Notes: generated from the letters alone by a model not told the origin. A stretch of DNA of 64,000 bases from Diaphorobacter sp. HDW4B (GCF_011305535.1 NZ_CP049905.1:1374001-1438000); one strand, 5' to 3'; shown: positions 47,371 to 57,314, counted from the stretch's first letter. Made by a program: numbers and translations.

Positions 47371-49761
47371 ATGCCCCGTACTGAAACATCACCACCCTCC
47401 CCTTCAACGCCCCCGAAGCCCCGTCGCTCGATCCTGTCGTGGATCACGAGAGGCATTGTCTGGCTCTTCGGCGTTGCAGCGGCCTGCGTGGTTGCCGGAG
47501 TCATCGTGGTCTCCATCGGCCTTGCCATGGCGTACCCCAATCTGCCGGACATCTCCCAACTGGCTGACTATCGACCCAAGCTTCCCCTAAGAGTCTACTC
47601 ACAGGAGGGCGCTCTGCTGGGCGAATTCGGGGAAGAGCGCCGGAATTTGACGCCAATCAACGAAATTCCGGATGTGATGAAAAATGCGGTCCTCGCCATC
47701 GAAGATTCGCGTTTCTTTGAGCACGGCGGGGTTGACTACAAGGGCATGGTGCGCGCCGCGCTGGCGAACCTCGGCAAGGTCAAGAGCCAGGGGGCATCCA
47801 CGATCACCATGCAGGTGGCGCGAAACGTCTACCTCTCGTCGGAGAAGACCTTCACCCGCAAGATCTACGAAATTCTGCTGACCTTCAAGCTCGAGCATCT
47901 GCTGACCAAGAACCAGATCCTCGAGATCTACATGAACCAGATCTATCTGGGAAATCGCGCCTACGGGTTCTCGGCAGCGAGCGAAGCCTATTTCGGCAAG
48001 CCGCTCAAGTCGATCACCATCGCCGAAGCCGCCATGCTGGCGGGCCTGCCCAAGGCGCCATCGGCCTATAACCCGATCGCCAACCCCAAGCGCGCCCGCA
48101 TGCGCCAGCTCTACATCATCGAGCGCATGCAGGAGAACGGCTACATCACGGCTGCGCAGGCCGCCGACGCCAAGAAGGAAGACCTGAAACTGCGCTCCGG
48201 CACCGACGACACCCGCGTGCACGCGGAATATGTCGCGGAAATGGTGCGCCAGATGATCTTTGCGCAGTACGGCAACGAGGCCTACACGCGCGGTCTGAAC
48301 GTCTACACGACGCTCAATGCGGGCGACCAGGAGACTGCCTACACCGCCCTGCGCAAGGGCATCATGGACTACGAACGCCGCCAGCACTACCGCGGCCCCG
48401 AGCGCTTTGTCGACCTGCCCAAGGACTCGGCCGAAGCCGAAGACATGCTGGACGACGCCCTTGCCAACCATCCCGACAACGGCAATGTGCTGGCCGCCGT
48501 CGTGCTCGAAGCCTCGGCCAAGAAGGTGGTCGTGGCCCGCGCCAATGGTGAGGCGATCACCATCACCGGCGATGGTCTGAAGCCCGTTCAGTCCGGCCTC
48601 AGCGACAAGGCTCCGCCCAACATCAAGCTGCGCCGTGGCGCGATCGTGCGCATCATTCAGGTCCCCAAGCAGGGCTGGGAAATCACGCAGTTGCCCGAAG
48701 TCGAAGGCGCGTTCGTGTCGGCCGATCCGCGCACCGGCGCGATCAAGGCGCTGGTCGGCGGTTTCGACTTCGACAAGAACAAGTTCAACCACGTGACCCA
48801 GGCCTGGCGTCAGCCGGGTTCGAGCTTCAAGCCGTTCATCTACTCGGCGGCGCTGGAAAAAGGCTTCTCGCCTTCCACGGTCGTCAATGACGCACCGCTG
48901 TTCTTCAGTGCCGGCGTGACCGGCGGTCAGCCATGGGAGCCCAAGAATTACGACGGCAAGTACGATGGTCCGATGACCATGCGCACCGCTCTGGCACGCT
49001 CCAAGAACGTGGTGTCCATCCGCATTCTGCAGGCCACTGGCACCAAGTTCACTCAGAACTGGGTGACCCGTTTCGGATTCGATGCCGACAAGCATCCGCC
49101 CTACCTGACCATGGCGCTCGGTGCAGGCTCCGTCACCCCCATGCAGATGGTGACCGCTTACTCCGTGTTCGCCAACGGCGGCTATCGCGTCAATCCCTAC
49201 CTGATCGCCCGCGTCACAGACCATCGCGGCCATGTGCTCTCCGAGGTGCCGCCGCCGTCGCTTGCCGACATGGATCGCGCCATCGATGCGCGCAACGCCT
49301 TCATCACCAACAGCCTGCTGCAGGAAGTGGCACGCTCGGGCACCGCAGCCAAAGCGCAGGCAACGCTCAAGCGCCCCGATATCTACGGCAAGACCGGCAC
49401 CACCAACGACGCCTTCGATGCATGGTTTGGTGGCTTCCAGCCGACCATTGCGGCCATCACCTGGATCGGCTACGACACCCCGCGCAATCTGGGCAGCCGT
49501 GAAACCGGCGGCGGTCTGAGCCTGCCGATCTGGATCAGCTACATGGAACGTGCGCTCAAGGGCGTGCCCGTGTCCGAGCCGACGGTTCCACCTGGGGTCG
49601 TGAATGTGGGCGGGGAGTGGTATTACGAGGAGTACGCGCGCAGCGGCGGCGTCTCGAGCCTGGGAGTGGACAACTCGTCGGCAGGTGCCTCCAGCACAGC
49701 ACCATCTGCGCCTCCACCGAGCGAAGAGCGCAACAAGATTCTGGACCTGTTCAGAAACTGA
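47371..49761 (+). CDS. mrcA: Penicillin-binding protein 1A
   Basis: A 796-aa bifunctional peptidoglycan synthase. Proline-rich cytoplasmic tail, one membrane helix (about 33-55), and a GT51 transglycosylase domain with the catalytic AIEDSRFFEHGGVD (about 107-120) and QGASTITMQVARN. An OB-like insert follows, then a transpeptidase domain with the active-site serine in RQPGSSFKPFIY, an SRSKN-type motif as ARSKNVV, and KTGTTNDAFDAWF (KTG box). The C-terminal tail is Ser/Ala/Pro-rich. Divergent from pilM. A terminator follows at 49783. Confidence 0.96.
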   Translation: MPRTETSPPSPSTPPKPRRSILSWITRGIVWLFGVAAACVVAGVIVVSIGLAMAYPNLPDISQLADYRPKLPLRVYSQEGALLGEFGEERRNLTPINEIPDVMKNAVLAIEDSRFFEHGGVDYKGMVRAALANLGKVKSQGASTITMQVARNVYLSSEKTFTRKIYEILLTFKLEHLLTKNQILEIYMNQIYLGNRAYGFSAASEAYFGKPLKSITIAEAAMLAGLPKAPSAYNPIANPKRARMRQLYIIERMQENGYITAAQAADAKKEDLKLRSGTDDTRVHAEYVAEMVRQMIFAQYGNEAYTRGLNVYTTLNAGDQETAYTALRKGIMDYERRQHYRGPERFVDLPKDSAEAEDMLDDALANHPDNGNVLAAVVLEASAKKVVVARANGEAITITGDGLKPVQSGLSDKAPPNIKLRRGAIVRIIQVPKQGWEITQLPEVEGAFVSADPRTGAIKALVGGFDFDKNKFNHVTQAWRQPGSSFKPFIYSAALEKGFSPSTVVNDAPLFFSAGVTGGQPWEPKNYDGKYDGPMTMRTALARSKNVVSIRILQATGTKFTQNWVTRFGFDADKHPPYLTMALGAGSVTPMQMVTAYSVFANGGYRVNPYLIARVTDHRGHVLSEVPPPSLADMDRAIDARNAFITNSLLQEVARSGTAAKAQATLKRPDIYGKTGTTNDAFDAWFGGFQPTIAAITWIGYDTPRNLGSRETGGGLSLPIWISYMERALKGVPVSEPTVPPGVVNVGGEWYYEEYARSGGVSSLGVDNSSAGASSTAPSAPPPSEERNKILDLFRN

Positions 49762-49782
49762 TCCGACTCAAGCGCGCAAACC

Positions 49783-49817
49783 AAAGGCAGCGTCCCTCCC
49801 AAGGGCGCTGCCTTTTT
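49783..49817. terminator. Terminator between mrcA and cyaY
   Basis: AAAGGCAGCG (49783-49792) pairs with CGCTGCCTTT (49806-49815), with inner CCCT/AGGG pairs, then TT. It serves mrcA, and its A-rich left side can also serve the convergent cyaY. Confidence 0.85.
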
Positions 49818-49828
49818 GCTTGAGCCGA

Positions 49829-50158
49829 TCAGGCTTGAAACGTCAACGACATCCCGGATTGCGCGCTCGCGTCGCGGCTCAGCTCGGCGAAGAATTCCGC
49901 TCCACCCTTGGTGTCACGCCACACCGAGCCGTCGAACTTGTAGTGATAACCACCGCTTTGCGCGGCCATCCACACCTCGTGCAGCGGCTTCTGCAGATTG
50001 ATGACGATCTGGCTACGGTTGGCAAAAGTGATGGTCACCATGCCGCCGGAACGCTGGCTGTCCAGGTCCGCGTCGGTGGTTTCGTTGATTTCGTCGCAGC
50101 GCTGCTCAATTGCCATCAGCAGTTTTTCGGCGCGATCCATGAATTCGATGTCAGTCAT
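49829..50158 (-). CDS. cyaY: Frataxin-like iron protein CyaY
   Basis: A 109-aa bacterial frataxin, an iron-binding modulator of Fe-S cluster assembly. The acidic first helix ([13 protein letters not shown]...[14 protein letters not shown]), then [25 protein letters not shown] and the end [26 protein letters not shown] are all characteristic. ATG 50158 gives the normal length. Divergent from lptM with only 12 bases between starts, so their promoters must overlap or lie inside each other's genes. Confidence 0.95.
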   Translation of the reverse strand: MTDIEFMDRAEKLLMAIEQRCDEINETTDADLDSQRSGGMVTITFANRSQIVINLQKPLHEVWMAAQSGGYHYKFDGSVWRDTKGGAEFFAELSRDASAQSGMSLTFQA

Positions 50159-50170
50159 TACAATTCGATT

Positions 50171-50413
50171 ATGTTGAAGTCTTCCCAAATTCTATTCAGG
50201 TCGATTGCCCTCGGCGGGATTGCGGTAGTCCTGCTGGGTTGCGGGCAGCGCGGACCGCTGTATTTGCCGACCGAACCAGCCGCCGCCAACCGGGCCACAT
50301 TGCCGCAGACACTGGACCCGACTCGCAGCTCCACCACCAAGGACGCCGCTCCTGCAGCTTCTGCACCGGCCCCTGCAGCCGCCCCCAACTCCCCTGCCAG
50401 CGCTGCTCGCTGA
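50171..50413 (+). CDS. lptM: LPS-assembly lipoprotein LptM (YifL-like)
   Basis: An 80-aa lipoprotein: signal peptide, lipobox LLGC (Cys24), then the defining motif GQRGPLYLP just after it, and an Ala/Pro/Thr-rich disordered tail. LptM binds and matures the LptD/LptE LPS translocon in E. coli. It is usually followed by lysA in betaproteobacteria; here an MBL-fold gene follows 75 bases later. Confidence 0.88.
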   Translation: MLKSSQILFRSIALGGIAVVLLGCGQRGPLYLPTEPAAANRATLPQTLDPTRSSTTKDAAPAASAPAPAAAPNSPASAAR

Positions 50414-50488
50414 CTGCCGTCTTGATTTCAATCAATACGAAAATTTGATTTTGCGCATAAATTGTTGCTTTCGATACGAAACAGCAAC

Positions 50489-51307
50489 ATGTCACTGGAA
50501 CCCGTCGAACTCTACCGAGACAAGCGCCATATCTGCCTGATGTTTGCAGACCTCATCGAAGAGGACGGCGCCGCAGTGCAAGCGAATCAATTCCTGATTG
50601 TCGATGGGGACACCGGAGCGATCATCGATCCGGGCGGCAACCTCGCCTTCAACGAGCTGTTCATGGGAATGACCAAGTACTTCCCGCCGAACCGCCTGTC
50701 CTACCTGATCGCCTCCCACGCCGACCCGGACATCATCGCCTCGCTCGACCGCTGGATGACCAGCACCAAGGCGCAGCTCGTGATCTCCCGCATCTGGGAG
50801 CGCTTCGCCCCCCACTTCACCAAAGTCGGCAAGACCGAAAACCGCGTGATCGGCGTGCCCGACCAAGGCGCTCATCTGCCCCTCGGCCAGACCGAACTGG
50901 TGCTGCTGCCCGCGCACTTCATGCACGCGGAAGGCAATTTCCACTTCTACGACCCGATCAGCAAGATCCTGTTCAGTGGTGATCTGGGCGTCTCGATGAC
51001 TTCGGGCGCTGAAGCGCGCAAGCCGATCACCGATCTGGCTGCCCACCTGCCGCGCATGGAGGGCTTCCACCGTCGCTACATGGTCTCCAACAAGATTCTG
51101 CGCCTGTGGACCAACATGGCCCGCCAGCTCGACGTGGACATGATCGTGCCGCAACACGGCTCGCCCATCATGGGCAAGAAGGCCATTCAGGACTTCTACA
51201 ACTGGCTCGATGGCCTGAACTGCGGCATCGACCTGTTCGACGACCGCAACTACCAGTTCCCGACCGGCAAGATCGATCCCGTAGCGCGCAAGTACGTCGC
51301 AGCCTGA
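50489..51307 (+). CDS. MBL-fold / ODP (oxygen-binding di-iron) domain protein
   Basis: A 272-aa metallo-beta-lactamase-fold protein like the ODP domain of flavodiiron proteins. Seen: FLIVDGDTGAIIDPGG; the first metal motif SHADPDII (H-x-D-P-D, as in ODP and unlike HxHxDH); HFMHAEGNFHFYDP; FSGDLG; and VPQHGSPI. There is no flavodoxin or rubredoxin domain, so electrons must come from a partner. Related stand-alone ODP proteins bind O2 or NO at a di-iron site and can act as sensors or reductases; its role here is unknown. ATG 50489 was chosen over an upstream TTG. Confidence 0.85.
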   Translation: MSLEPVELYRDKRHICLMFADLIEEDGAAVQANQFLIVDGDTGAIIDPGGNLAFNELFMGMTKYFPPNRLSYLIASHADPDIIASLDRWMTSTKAQLVISRIWERFAPHFTKVGKTENRVIGVPDQGAHLPLGQTELVLLPAHFMHAEGNFHFYDPISKILFSGDLGVSMTSGAEARKPITDLAAHLPRMEGFHRRYMVSNKILRLWTNMARQLDVDMIVPQHGSPIMGKKAIQDFYNWLDGLNCGIDLFDDRNYQFPTGKIDPVARKYVAA

Positions 51308-51332
51308 TTCACCCCAGTCCCGCACGGAAAAC

Positions 51333-51362
51333 CGCCTTGATGCACGCATCAGGCGTTTTTTT
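51333..51362 (+). terminator. Terminator after the ODP gene
   Basis: CGCCTTGATG / CATCAGGCG stem with one bulged base and a CACG loop, followed by seven T. It overlaps the last codons of the convergent msrQ gene (51349). Confidence 0.8.
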
Positions 51363-52002
51363 GTTTGCTTCTGCCTGCAAACCTCTTCCAGGTACGAGCA
51401 AGCAGCAGAGTCGCGATGATCGCGGCATAGACCAGCACTTCGTTGAAGTTGTTCTTGCCCGCCCGCATCCAGAAGAAATGCAGCAAGGCCAGTCCTGCGA
51501 TCAGATAGATGCTGCGATGCAGCATCTGCCAGCGCCTGGCACCCATGGCCTTGAGGATGCGCTTGGGCGACGTCACCGCCAGCGCCGTGAGCAAAACGAA
51601 CGCCAGAAAACCCACCAGAATGAACGGCCGTTTGGCGATATCGCGCGCCAGTTCATCCAGCTCGAAACCCATGTCCAGCCACGCGTAACCCAGAAGATGC
51701 AACACGGCGTAGAAAAACACGAACAGCCCCAGCATGCGACGAAATCGTGCGAGTGAAGGCGTGTTGATCCACTGTCGCAACGGGGTGACGGCCAACACCA
51801 TGCACAGCATGCGCAGCGTCCAATCGCCCGTCGAACGAATCAGCGCCTCGGCGGGATTGGCACCAAGCAGGTCGTTGAACGCCGCGTAGATCAGCCAGGC
51901 GAACGGCAGCAGACAGAGAACAAACACCAGCGGCTTCGCGGCCTTCTGGCGCAGCAGGCTCTCCAGTGCATTGACGCGCGGGCGCTGCGTGAGGACTGCC
52001 AC
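51349..52002 (-). CDS. msrQ: Heme-binding membrane subunit MsrQ
   Basis: A 217-aa inner-membrane b-type cytochrome that passes quinol/flavin electrons to MsrP, which repairs oxidised methionines in the periplasm. About six hydrophobic helices. Conserved histidines appear in FFYAVLHLLGYAWLD and LHRSIYLIAGLALLHFFW, and TGDWTLRMLCMVLAVTPLR is typical of MsrQ/ferric-reductase-like proteins. It begins 5 bases after msrP ends, forming an operon. Confidence 0.95.
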   Translation of the reverse strand: MAVLTQRPRVNALESLLRQKAAKPLVFVLCLLPFAWLIYAAFNDLLGANPAEALIRSTGDWTLRMLCMVLAVTPLRQWINTPSLARFRRMLGLFVFFYAVLHLLGYAWLDMGFELDELARDIAKRPFILVGFLAFVLLTALAVTSPKRILKAMGARRWQMLHRSIYLIAGLALLHFFWMRAGKNNFNEVLVYAAIIATLLLARTWKRFAGRSKQKNA

Positions 52003-52007
52003 GTGCT

Positions 52008-52997
52008 TCAGTAGAACTTCTTCAGATCCATGCCCGCGTAGAGCTGGCCGACCTGCGCCTCGTAGCCGTTGAACATCAACGTCTTGCGCTTCTTGGCAAA
52101 CAGGCCGTCTTCGCCAATGCGACGCTCGGTGGCCTGGCTCCAGCGCGGGTGATCCACCTCGGGGTTCACATTGGAATAGAAGCCGTATTCATTCTTGGCC
52201 GCCTTGTTCCAGGCCGTTCCCGGCTCCTTGTCGGTCAGCACGATCTTCACGATACTCTTTGCGCTCTTGAAACCGTACTTCCATGGCACGACCAGACGCA
52301 CAGGCGCGCCGTTCTGGTTGGGCAGCACCTCGCCATACATACCGAAGGACAGCAGCGTCAGCGGATGCATGGCCTCGTCGAGCCGCAGTCCTTCCGTGTA
52401 CGGCCAATCGAGCACGCGCGAGCCCACGAAAGGCATGGTCGCCTTGTCGGCCAGCGTGACGAATTCCACATATTTGGCCGCCGATGTGGGATCGACCCGC
52501 TTGAGCAGTTCGGAGAGCGAGTAGCCGATCCACGGAATCACCATCGACCAGCCTTCCACGCAGCGCAAGCGGTACACGCGCTCTTCCTGCGCGCTGAGCT
52601 TGAGCAGCTCTTCGATGTCGAAGGTTTTCGGCTTGGCGACCAGTCCCGTTACCTCCACCTTCCACGGTTTGGTGCGCAAGGTGCCGGCATTGCGTGCCGG
52701 ATCGGCCTTGTCCGTGCCGAACTCGTAGAAGTTGTTGTAGGTGCTGGCGTCCTTGTAGGCGGTGATCTTCTCCATCGTGACGGCACCTGCCACCGCGGAG
52801 CGCGTGGACGGCAAGGCCGTCAGCTTGCCTGCGGGGGTGTAGCCCGCCGACTGGGCAAAAGCACCGGGCGCAGCACCCAACGCACCCGCCGCCAGTCCTT
52901 GCAAAAGAAAACGCCGCCGCTGTTCATACACAGCGCGCGGCGTGATGTCGGATCGGTCAGAATGAATGAAACCGCTGTCTTGGGTACGAATCAACAT
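52008..52997 (-). CDS. msrP: Protein-methionine-sulfoxide reductase catalytic subunit MsrP
   Basis: A 329-aa periplasmic molybdoenzyme of the sulfite-oxidase fold. It has a Tat signal ([18 protein letters not shown]). The Mo-pterin domain has the ligand cysteine in [53 protein letters not shown], and the ending [16 protein letters not shown]. It reduces methionine-R- and S-sulfoxides with electrons from MsrQ. Upstream on the same strand lies the cytochrome c maturation pair. Confidence 0.96.
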   Translation of the reverse strand: MLIRTQDSGFIHSDRSDITPRAVYEQRRRFLLQGLAAGALGAAPGAFAQSAGYTPAGKLTALPSTRSAVAGAVTMEKITAYKDASTYNNFYEFGTDKADPARNAGTLRTKPWKVEVTGLVAKPKTFDIEELLKLSAQEERVYRLRCVEGWSMVIPWIGYSLSELLKRVDPTSAAKYVEFVTLADKATMPFVGSRVLDWPYTEGLRLDEAMHPLTLLSFGMYGEVLPNQNGAPVRLVVPWKYGFKSAKSIVKIVLTDKEPGTAWNKAAKNEYGFYSNVNPEVDHPRWSQATERRIGEDGLFAKKRKTLMFNGYEAQVGQLYAGMDLKKFY

Positions 52998-53066
52998 GAT
53001 GGATGCCTTTGCGCAGGAAGTTGCAGGCTACGACAAAAGCATCCACTGTGGAGTCAGCCAACTGCC

Positions 53067-54398
53067 TCAAAGTTCACCGTAGCTGTGCAATCCGCTCAGG
53101 AACATATTGACGCCGAGGAAAGCGAACGTAGTGACCGCCAGACCCACGAGGGCCCACCAGGCCGACATCGTGCCGCGCAGGCCCTTCATCAATCGCATGT
53201 GCAACCAGGCCGCGTAGTTCAGCCAGACGATCAGCGCCCAGGTTTCCTTCGGGTCCCAGCTCCAGTAGCCACCCCAGGCTTCTGCCGCCCAGAGCGCACC
53301 CAGCACGGTCGCGATCGTGAAGAACGCAAAGCCGACGGCAATCGCCTTGTACATCACGTCGTCCAGCACTTCGAGTGCGGGAAGGCGTTCCGCGATCCTG
53401 CGGCGCGCAAGCAGAATGCCCGCGACGATCAGCGCCGAGACGCCGAAATAGATCATCCAGTAGGAGCTGCCCGTCTGCTGCGTCTGACGGAACGCAAGTG
53501 GCTCGAAGCACAGCGCCACGCCCAGCAACCACAGCGGCGCGAGCTTGTACCACTTGGTTTCGGTGGCCTGCTGCTTGATCAGGTAGGCAAACGCCACCAT
53601 GGCCGAGAGCGCGAAGGTGCCGTAGCCGACGAAGTTGGCTGGCACGTGCAGCTTCATCCACCAGCTTTTGAGCGCCGGAACCAAGGGCTGGATCTGATGC
53701 GCATCACGCGCCACGCTGTACCAGAGCAGAAAGCCCACAGCCGCGCTCACCACCAGCATGACGAAACCGCCCAAAGCGCGAGTCTTGTACTGCGACTCGA
53801 AATACAGATAGAACAGCGCCGTCATCCAGCAGAACAGCACGAACACCTCGTACAGATTGCTGACGGGGATGTGTCCAATGTCGGGGCCGATCTGGTAGCT
53901 CTCGTACCAGCGCACCATGGTGCCGATCAGCGCCATCGTGACCGCCGCCCAAGCCAGACGCGAGCCCAGCTTCATCAGTGTTTCGCCCTCGCCCTTCACG
54001 AACATGCCGACCCAGTAGAACACCGTGCTGATGAAGCACAGCATGCTCATCCACAGAATGGCCGACTGGCTGGAGATGAAATATTTGAGCAAAAAGACCT
54101 TGTCGGCACGCGCCAGATCGCCCGCACCGTCATTCTGATAGAGGCCAATCGCGCCCAGCGCCACCGCCGTCACCACCAGCATCAGCGTCGCCAGCGGTCG
54201 CCAGAACCAGCCCAGCCAGATCGTGCTGGGAATCGCGCCGATCAGAATGCCCTTTTCGTACACGTCCATCGCATGACCGTAGCGTTGCAGCGTGAACAAC
54301 CCGCCCGCGATCACGAGCGCGGCGAACACCCAGTCAAACCAGTTGCGCCGAGAAAAATACCCCTCGTTCAGGGTCATCGTGGTGGTTGCGGTGTTCAT
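53067..54398 (-). CDS. ccsA: Cytochrome c biogenesis protein CcsA/ResC
   Basis: A 443-aa polytopic membrane protein of the system II cytochrome c maturation machinery; with ResB it carries heme to the periplasm and attaches it. The tryptophan-rich WWD-type motif WGGYWSWDPKETWALIVWL (about 365) and conserved histidines (WMKLHVPANFVGYG, AAWLHMRLMKG) are the heme-handling signature. Its start overlaps the ResB stop (ATGA at 54395-54398). Confidence 0.93.
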   Translation of the reverse strand: MNTATTTMTLNEGYFSRRNWFDWVFAALVIAGGLFTLQRYGHAMDVYEKGILIGAIPSTIWLGWFWRPLATLMLVVTAVALGAIGLYQNDGAGDLARADKVFLLKYFISSQSAILWMSMLCFISTVFYWVGMFVKGEGETLMKLGSRLAWAAVTMALIGTMVRWYESYQIGPDIGHIPVSNLYEVFVLFCWMTALFYLYFESQYKTRALGGFVMLVVSAAVGFLLWYSVARDAHQIQPLVPALKSWWMKLHVPANFVGYGTFALSAMVAFAYLIKQQATETKWYKLAPLWLLGVALCFEPLAFRQTQQTGSSYWMIYFGVSALIVAGILLARRRIAERLPALEVLDDVMYKAIAVGFAFFTIATVLGALWAAEAWGGYWSWDPKETWALIVWLNYAAWLHMRLMKGLRGTMSAWWALVGLAVTTFAFLGVNMFLSGLHSYGEL

Positions 54399-56557
54399 GC
54401 TGCCTTACCTCCGGGGTCACGCGCGACCCCCAATAATTTTCCGCTCAATTGCTCGAACTCTTTGTCTCCGTCCAGAGTCTTGCGATTCGTGGACAAGGCC
54501 ATTGTGGCCTTCGATCCATTGCCCTCACCCGATTGAGCGGGTGCGAACCAGATCCAGATTCTGCGCTCTCGCACGTAAAGCATGGCGAACACGCCCAGAA
54601 TCAACAATGCGCAACCGAGGTATACGATGTTGCGACCGGGCGCACGCGCTACCTGGAACACGCTGGCCTGCACCTGCTCGAAGTTCTTGAGTTCGAAGAA
54701 CACCGGTGCGGGATAGAGCTGCACGTCGCTCAAGGTGAGCACGGCCTGTGTCATGAAGTTCTGTGTTTTTTCGTCAGGCGACATGGCCTTGAGCCCCGCC
54801 TTTTCGCGCGAAACCTGAGCCAGCTCGTACAGCACGCCGTTGAGAATGCGCACCAGCACCTCGCCCGCACGGGCACGCTCGGCCTCGGGCACATTCGCCT
54901 CGATGAAGTCGGAGACCGCCTGCAAACCCACCTGCTTTTGGTCGTTCTTCATGTCGCCTTCGGCAAACAGCGTGAGCGCACGCAGCGCGGATTGCTCCAG
55001 TTGCGCCGCCAACTCGGGGCGCTTGTCGTCCAGCGCCATCTTGGCGTAGCGCTTGACCGCATCTTCACGCAGGGCCGGATTCGACAGCGCCTCGCGCAGA
55101 TGCAGGAAGCCGTCAATACCGCCTTCCGGATCGACCGGCACGCGCAAGTATCGGAACGGCTCAGCCGGAGTTTCGCGCACGCCCAGCAGATAGACCGGCT
55201 GACCGTCGCCCGTGTCCACGGGCAGCATGTAATTGACGAACTCGCGCGCCTGACCGGAGGCGTCGCGCAGCTTGTAGGTGATGCTCGGGCCCACGTTGCG
55301 CAGATCGCGCTTGGTGGAGCTCTTGTTGCCCGCGCCGAGACGCGATTCGATGGAGTGCTTCAAGTCGACCTTGCGCACATCGACTTCCGAGCCGCCCGCG
55401 CCACTCAGGTTTTCCACGTTCAGCACGCGCAGCGCGGTGAATTCCAGCGTCGCGGGATGACCGCCGATATCGTTGGCCGGCAGCTTCTGCGAGCCGCCGA
55501 TCTCGCCATTGACCAGGAAGGGCTTGATGCCTTGCTGGAACGAGCGCGCCTGCAACTGCACCTTGGAGCCGCCGTCGTCGAAGCTCGACTGGTAAATCTC
55601 GATGCCCTTGTAGCTCGCAGGATGGTTCACCTCCACACGCGCATCCTTCTTCTCGCCGGTTTCCTTGTCGTGGATGACGATCTCGCTGGCGAACAGCTTG
55701 GGCATGCCGGTGGAGTAATACTCGACGATGAACTTCTTGAGCTCGATGGCGAATGGCAGCTCCTGCAGCAGCACGCCGTCCGACTGATTCAGGATCGCCG
55801 TGCTCGACTGCGTGCCCTCGGCCACCAGCAGGTTGCCGCGGAAGGTCGGGTTGCGGTCGGAGAGACGGTGTTCGGAAGCCACTTCGGAGATCAGCCCGCC
55901 GCCTGCGTAGGGCGATTTGCCACCCAGCAGCATCTGCGCGCGCACGATGAGATCGCCGTCGAACAACCCACCCAGACAGATCAGCACGATGGAGGTATGC
56001 GCTGCGATATAGCCGATCTTGTTGGCCGCGCCCGCCTTCGCTGCCAGCATCCAGCCCGTACCGGGACCGGCCGCCGTGTCGCGCTGCTGGAGTTTGACCT
56101 TCCAGCCGCCGGAAACCAGCAACTTGCCCAGCCGCTGCGCCTCGTCAGCCGGTGCGCCCGCCAGTTCCGCCTGCGCCTTGTGATGGAAGGCGTTCAGGCT
56201 TTTTTCGCGAATGTTTTCCTTGTAGTTGCGAATGTCGGCCAGGTACTTGGGCGCGTGCCTTGAAATGCACAACGAGGTGCTCACCACCAGAAACGCCAGA
56301 ATCAGCAGAAACCACCAGGCGCTGTAGACCGCATTGAGCTTGAGCGACAGAAACAGGTCTGCCCAGAACGGCCCGAACTGATTCACATAGTTCACCGCAG
56401 GCTCGTGCTGCTTGAGCACGGTGCCGATCACCGAGGCGATGCAGATCACTGTGAGCAGTGAAATGGCAAATCGCATCGACGCCAGCAGTTCGGTCAGAGA
56501 TCGCCCGTTCGGAGAGCTGGTTGACGCGTTGGAGGCGTCTAGGGTGGCGTCGGACAT
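54395..56557 (-). CDS. resB: Cytochrome c biogenesis protein ResB/Ccs1
   Basis: A 720-aa membrane protein of system II. N-terminal helices (MRFAISLLTVICIASVIGTVLKQHEP, with the conserved GTVLKQ..P), more helices near 70 and 175, and a large periplasmic domain (about 195-620). The last helix is near 645 (NIVYLGCALLILGVFAMLYVRERRIWIW). ATG 56557 gives MSDATLD and the usual length. The following ccsA overlaps by four bases. A terminator for the preceding cytochrome gene lies just upstream, so this pair has its own promoter within about 20-60 bases or depends on read-through. Confidence 0.93.
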   Translation of the reverse strand: MSDATLDASNASTSSPNGRSLTELLASMRFAISLLTVICIASVIGTVLKQHEPAVNYVNQFGPFWADLFLSLKLNAVYSAWWFLLILAFLVVSTSLCISRHAPKYLADIRNYKENIREKSLNAFHHKAQAELAGAPADEAQRLGKLLVSGGWKVKLQQRDTAAGPGTGWMLAAKAGAANKIGYIAAHTSIVLICLGGLFDGDLIVRAQMLLGGKSPYAGGGLISEVASEHRLSDRNPTFRGNLLVAEGTQSSTAILNQSDGVLLQELPFAIELKKFIVEYYSTGMPKLFASEIVIHDKETGEKKDARVEVNHPASYKGIEIYQSSFDDGGSKVQLQARSFQQGIKPFLVNGEIGGSQKLPANDIGGHPATLEFTALRVLNVENLSGAGGSEVDVRKVDLKHSIESRLGAGNKSSTKRDLRNVGPSITYKLRDASGQAREFVNYMLPVDTGDGQPVYLLGVRETPAEPFRYLRVPVDPEGGIDGFLHLREALSNPALREDAVKRYAKMALDDKRPELAAQLEQSALRALTLFAEGDMKNDQKQVGLQAVSDFIEANVPEAERARAGEVLVRILNGVLYELAQVSREKAGLKAMSPDEKTQNFMTQAVLTLSDVQLYPAPVFFELKNFEQVQASVFQVARAPGRNIVYLGCALLILGVFAMLYVRERRIWIWFAPAQSGEGNGSKATMALSTNRKTLDGDKEFEQLSGKLLGVARDPGGKAA

Positions 56558-56578
56558 GGAAACTAGAGCGAAAAAAGA

Positions 56579-56617
56579 AAAAGGGCGGCCCATCCATCAA
56601 GATGCGCCCGCCCTTTT
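56579..56617 (-). terminator. Terminator after cytochrome c4
   Basis: AAAAGGGCGG (56579-56588) pairs with CCGCCCTTTT (56608-56617), with inner CATC/GATG pairs; on the minus strand it is followed by a long T-rich tail. It lies 68 bases after the cytochrome c4 stop. Confidence 0.85.
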
Positions 56618-56684
56618 GGGTGTGATTATCGGCGGATGGTTCCCTCAATATGCCTTGGGAACCCGGAATTGGCCTTGAAATACT

Positions 56685-57314
56685 TTAACGCAGACCGGCA
56701 ATGTAATCAGCAACCGCCTTGATTTCACGGTCATTCATTTTGGAAACTTCCTGCGTCATGATCGTGTTGTTTCCACGCTTTCCATCACGGAAATCGGTGA
56801 TCTGCTTGACGGTGTAATCCGCATGCTGACCGCCCAGACGCGGGTATTGCGACGGAATGCCAGCGCCGTTCGGGCTGTGGCACCCGGCGCAGGCCGCAAT
56901 ATTGCGGTCCTGAATACCGCCGCGGTAGATTTTCTCGCCCAACGCGACCAGCTCCTTGTCCTTGGAGAAGCCATTCTTGGCCTTCTTGGACGCCAGCCAC
57001 CAGGACACATTGCGCATGTCATCGTCGGACAACATGGCCGCCATGCCCTTCATCACCGGGTCATTGCGCTTGCCGGACTTGAATTCCTGCAATTGCTTGA
57101 CCAGATACTCCGGATGCTGCTGTGCCAGCACGGGATTGGCAGCAATGGCGGAATTGCCATCGGCTGCGTGACAAGCCACGCAAACCGCGAAACTGGCCTC
57201 GCCTTTGGCAAGATCAGGCTTGGGCGCTTTCGCTGCGGATTCACCTGCAGCCAATGAAGGAACAGCGGTCGCTGCGACCGCAAAAGCCATCAACAAAGAG
57301 GCAAGCAACTTCAT
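56685..57314 (-). CDS. Cytochrome c4-type diheme cytochrome
   Basis: A 209-aa exported diheme cytochrome c. Signal peptide (LLASLLMAFAVAATAVPSLA). Two heme sites: CVACH (about residue 45) and CAGCH (about 143), each followed by a distal methionine segment (DPVMKGMAAMLSDDDM; NTIMTQEVSKMNDREI). This two-fold structure is that of cytochrome c4, an electron donor to terminal oxidases. Its maturation would use the adjacent ResB/CcsA pair. Divergent from engB. Confidence 0.94.
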   Translation of the reverse strand: MKLLASLLMAFAVAATAVPSLAAGESAAKAPKPDLAKGEASFAVCVACHAADGNSAIAANPVLAQQHPEYLVKQLQEFKSGKRNDPVMKGMAAMLSDDDMRNVSWWLASKKAKNGFSKDKELVALGEKIYRGGIQDRNIAACAGCHSPNGAGIPSQYPRLGGQHADYTVKQITDFRDGKRGNNTIMTQEVSKMNDREIKAVADYIAGLR

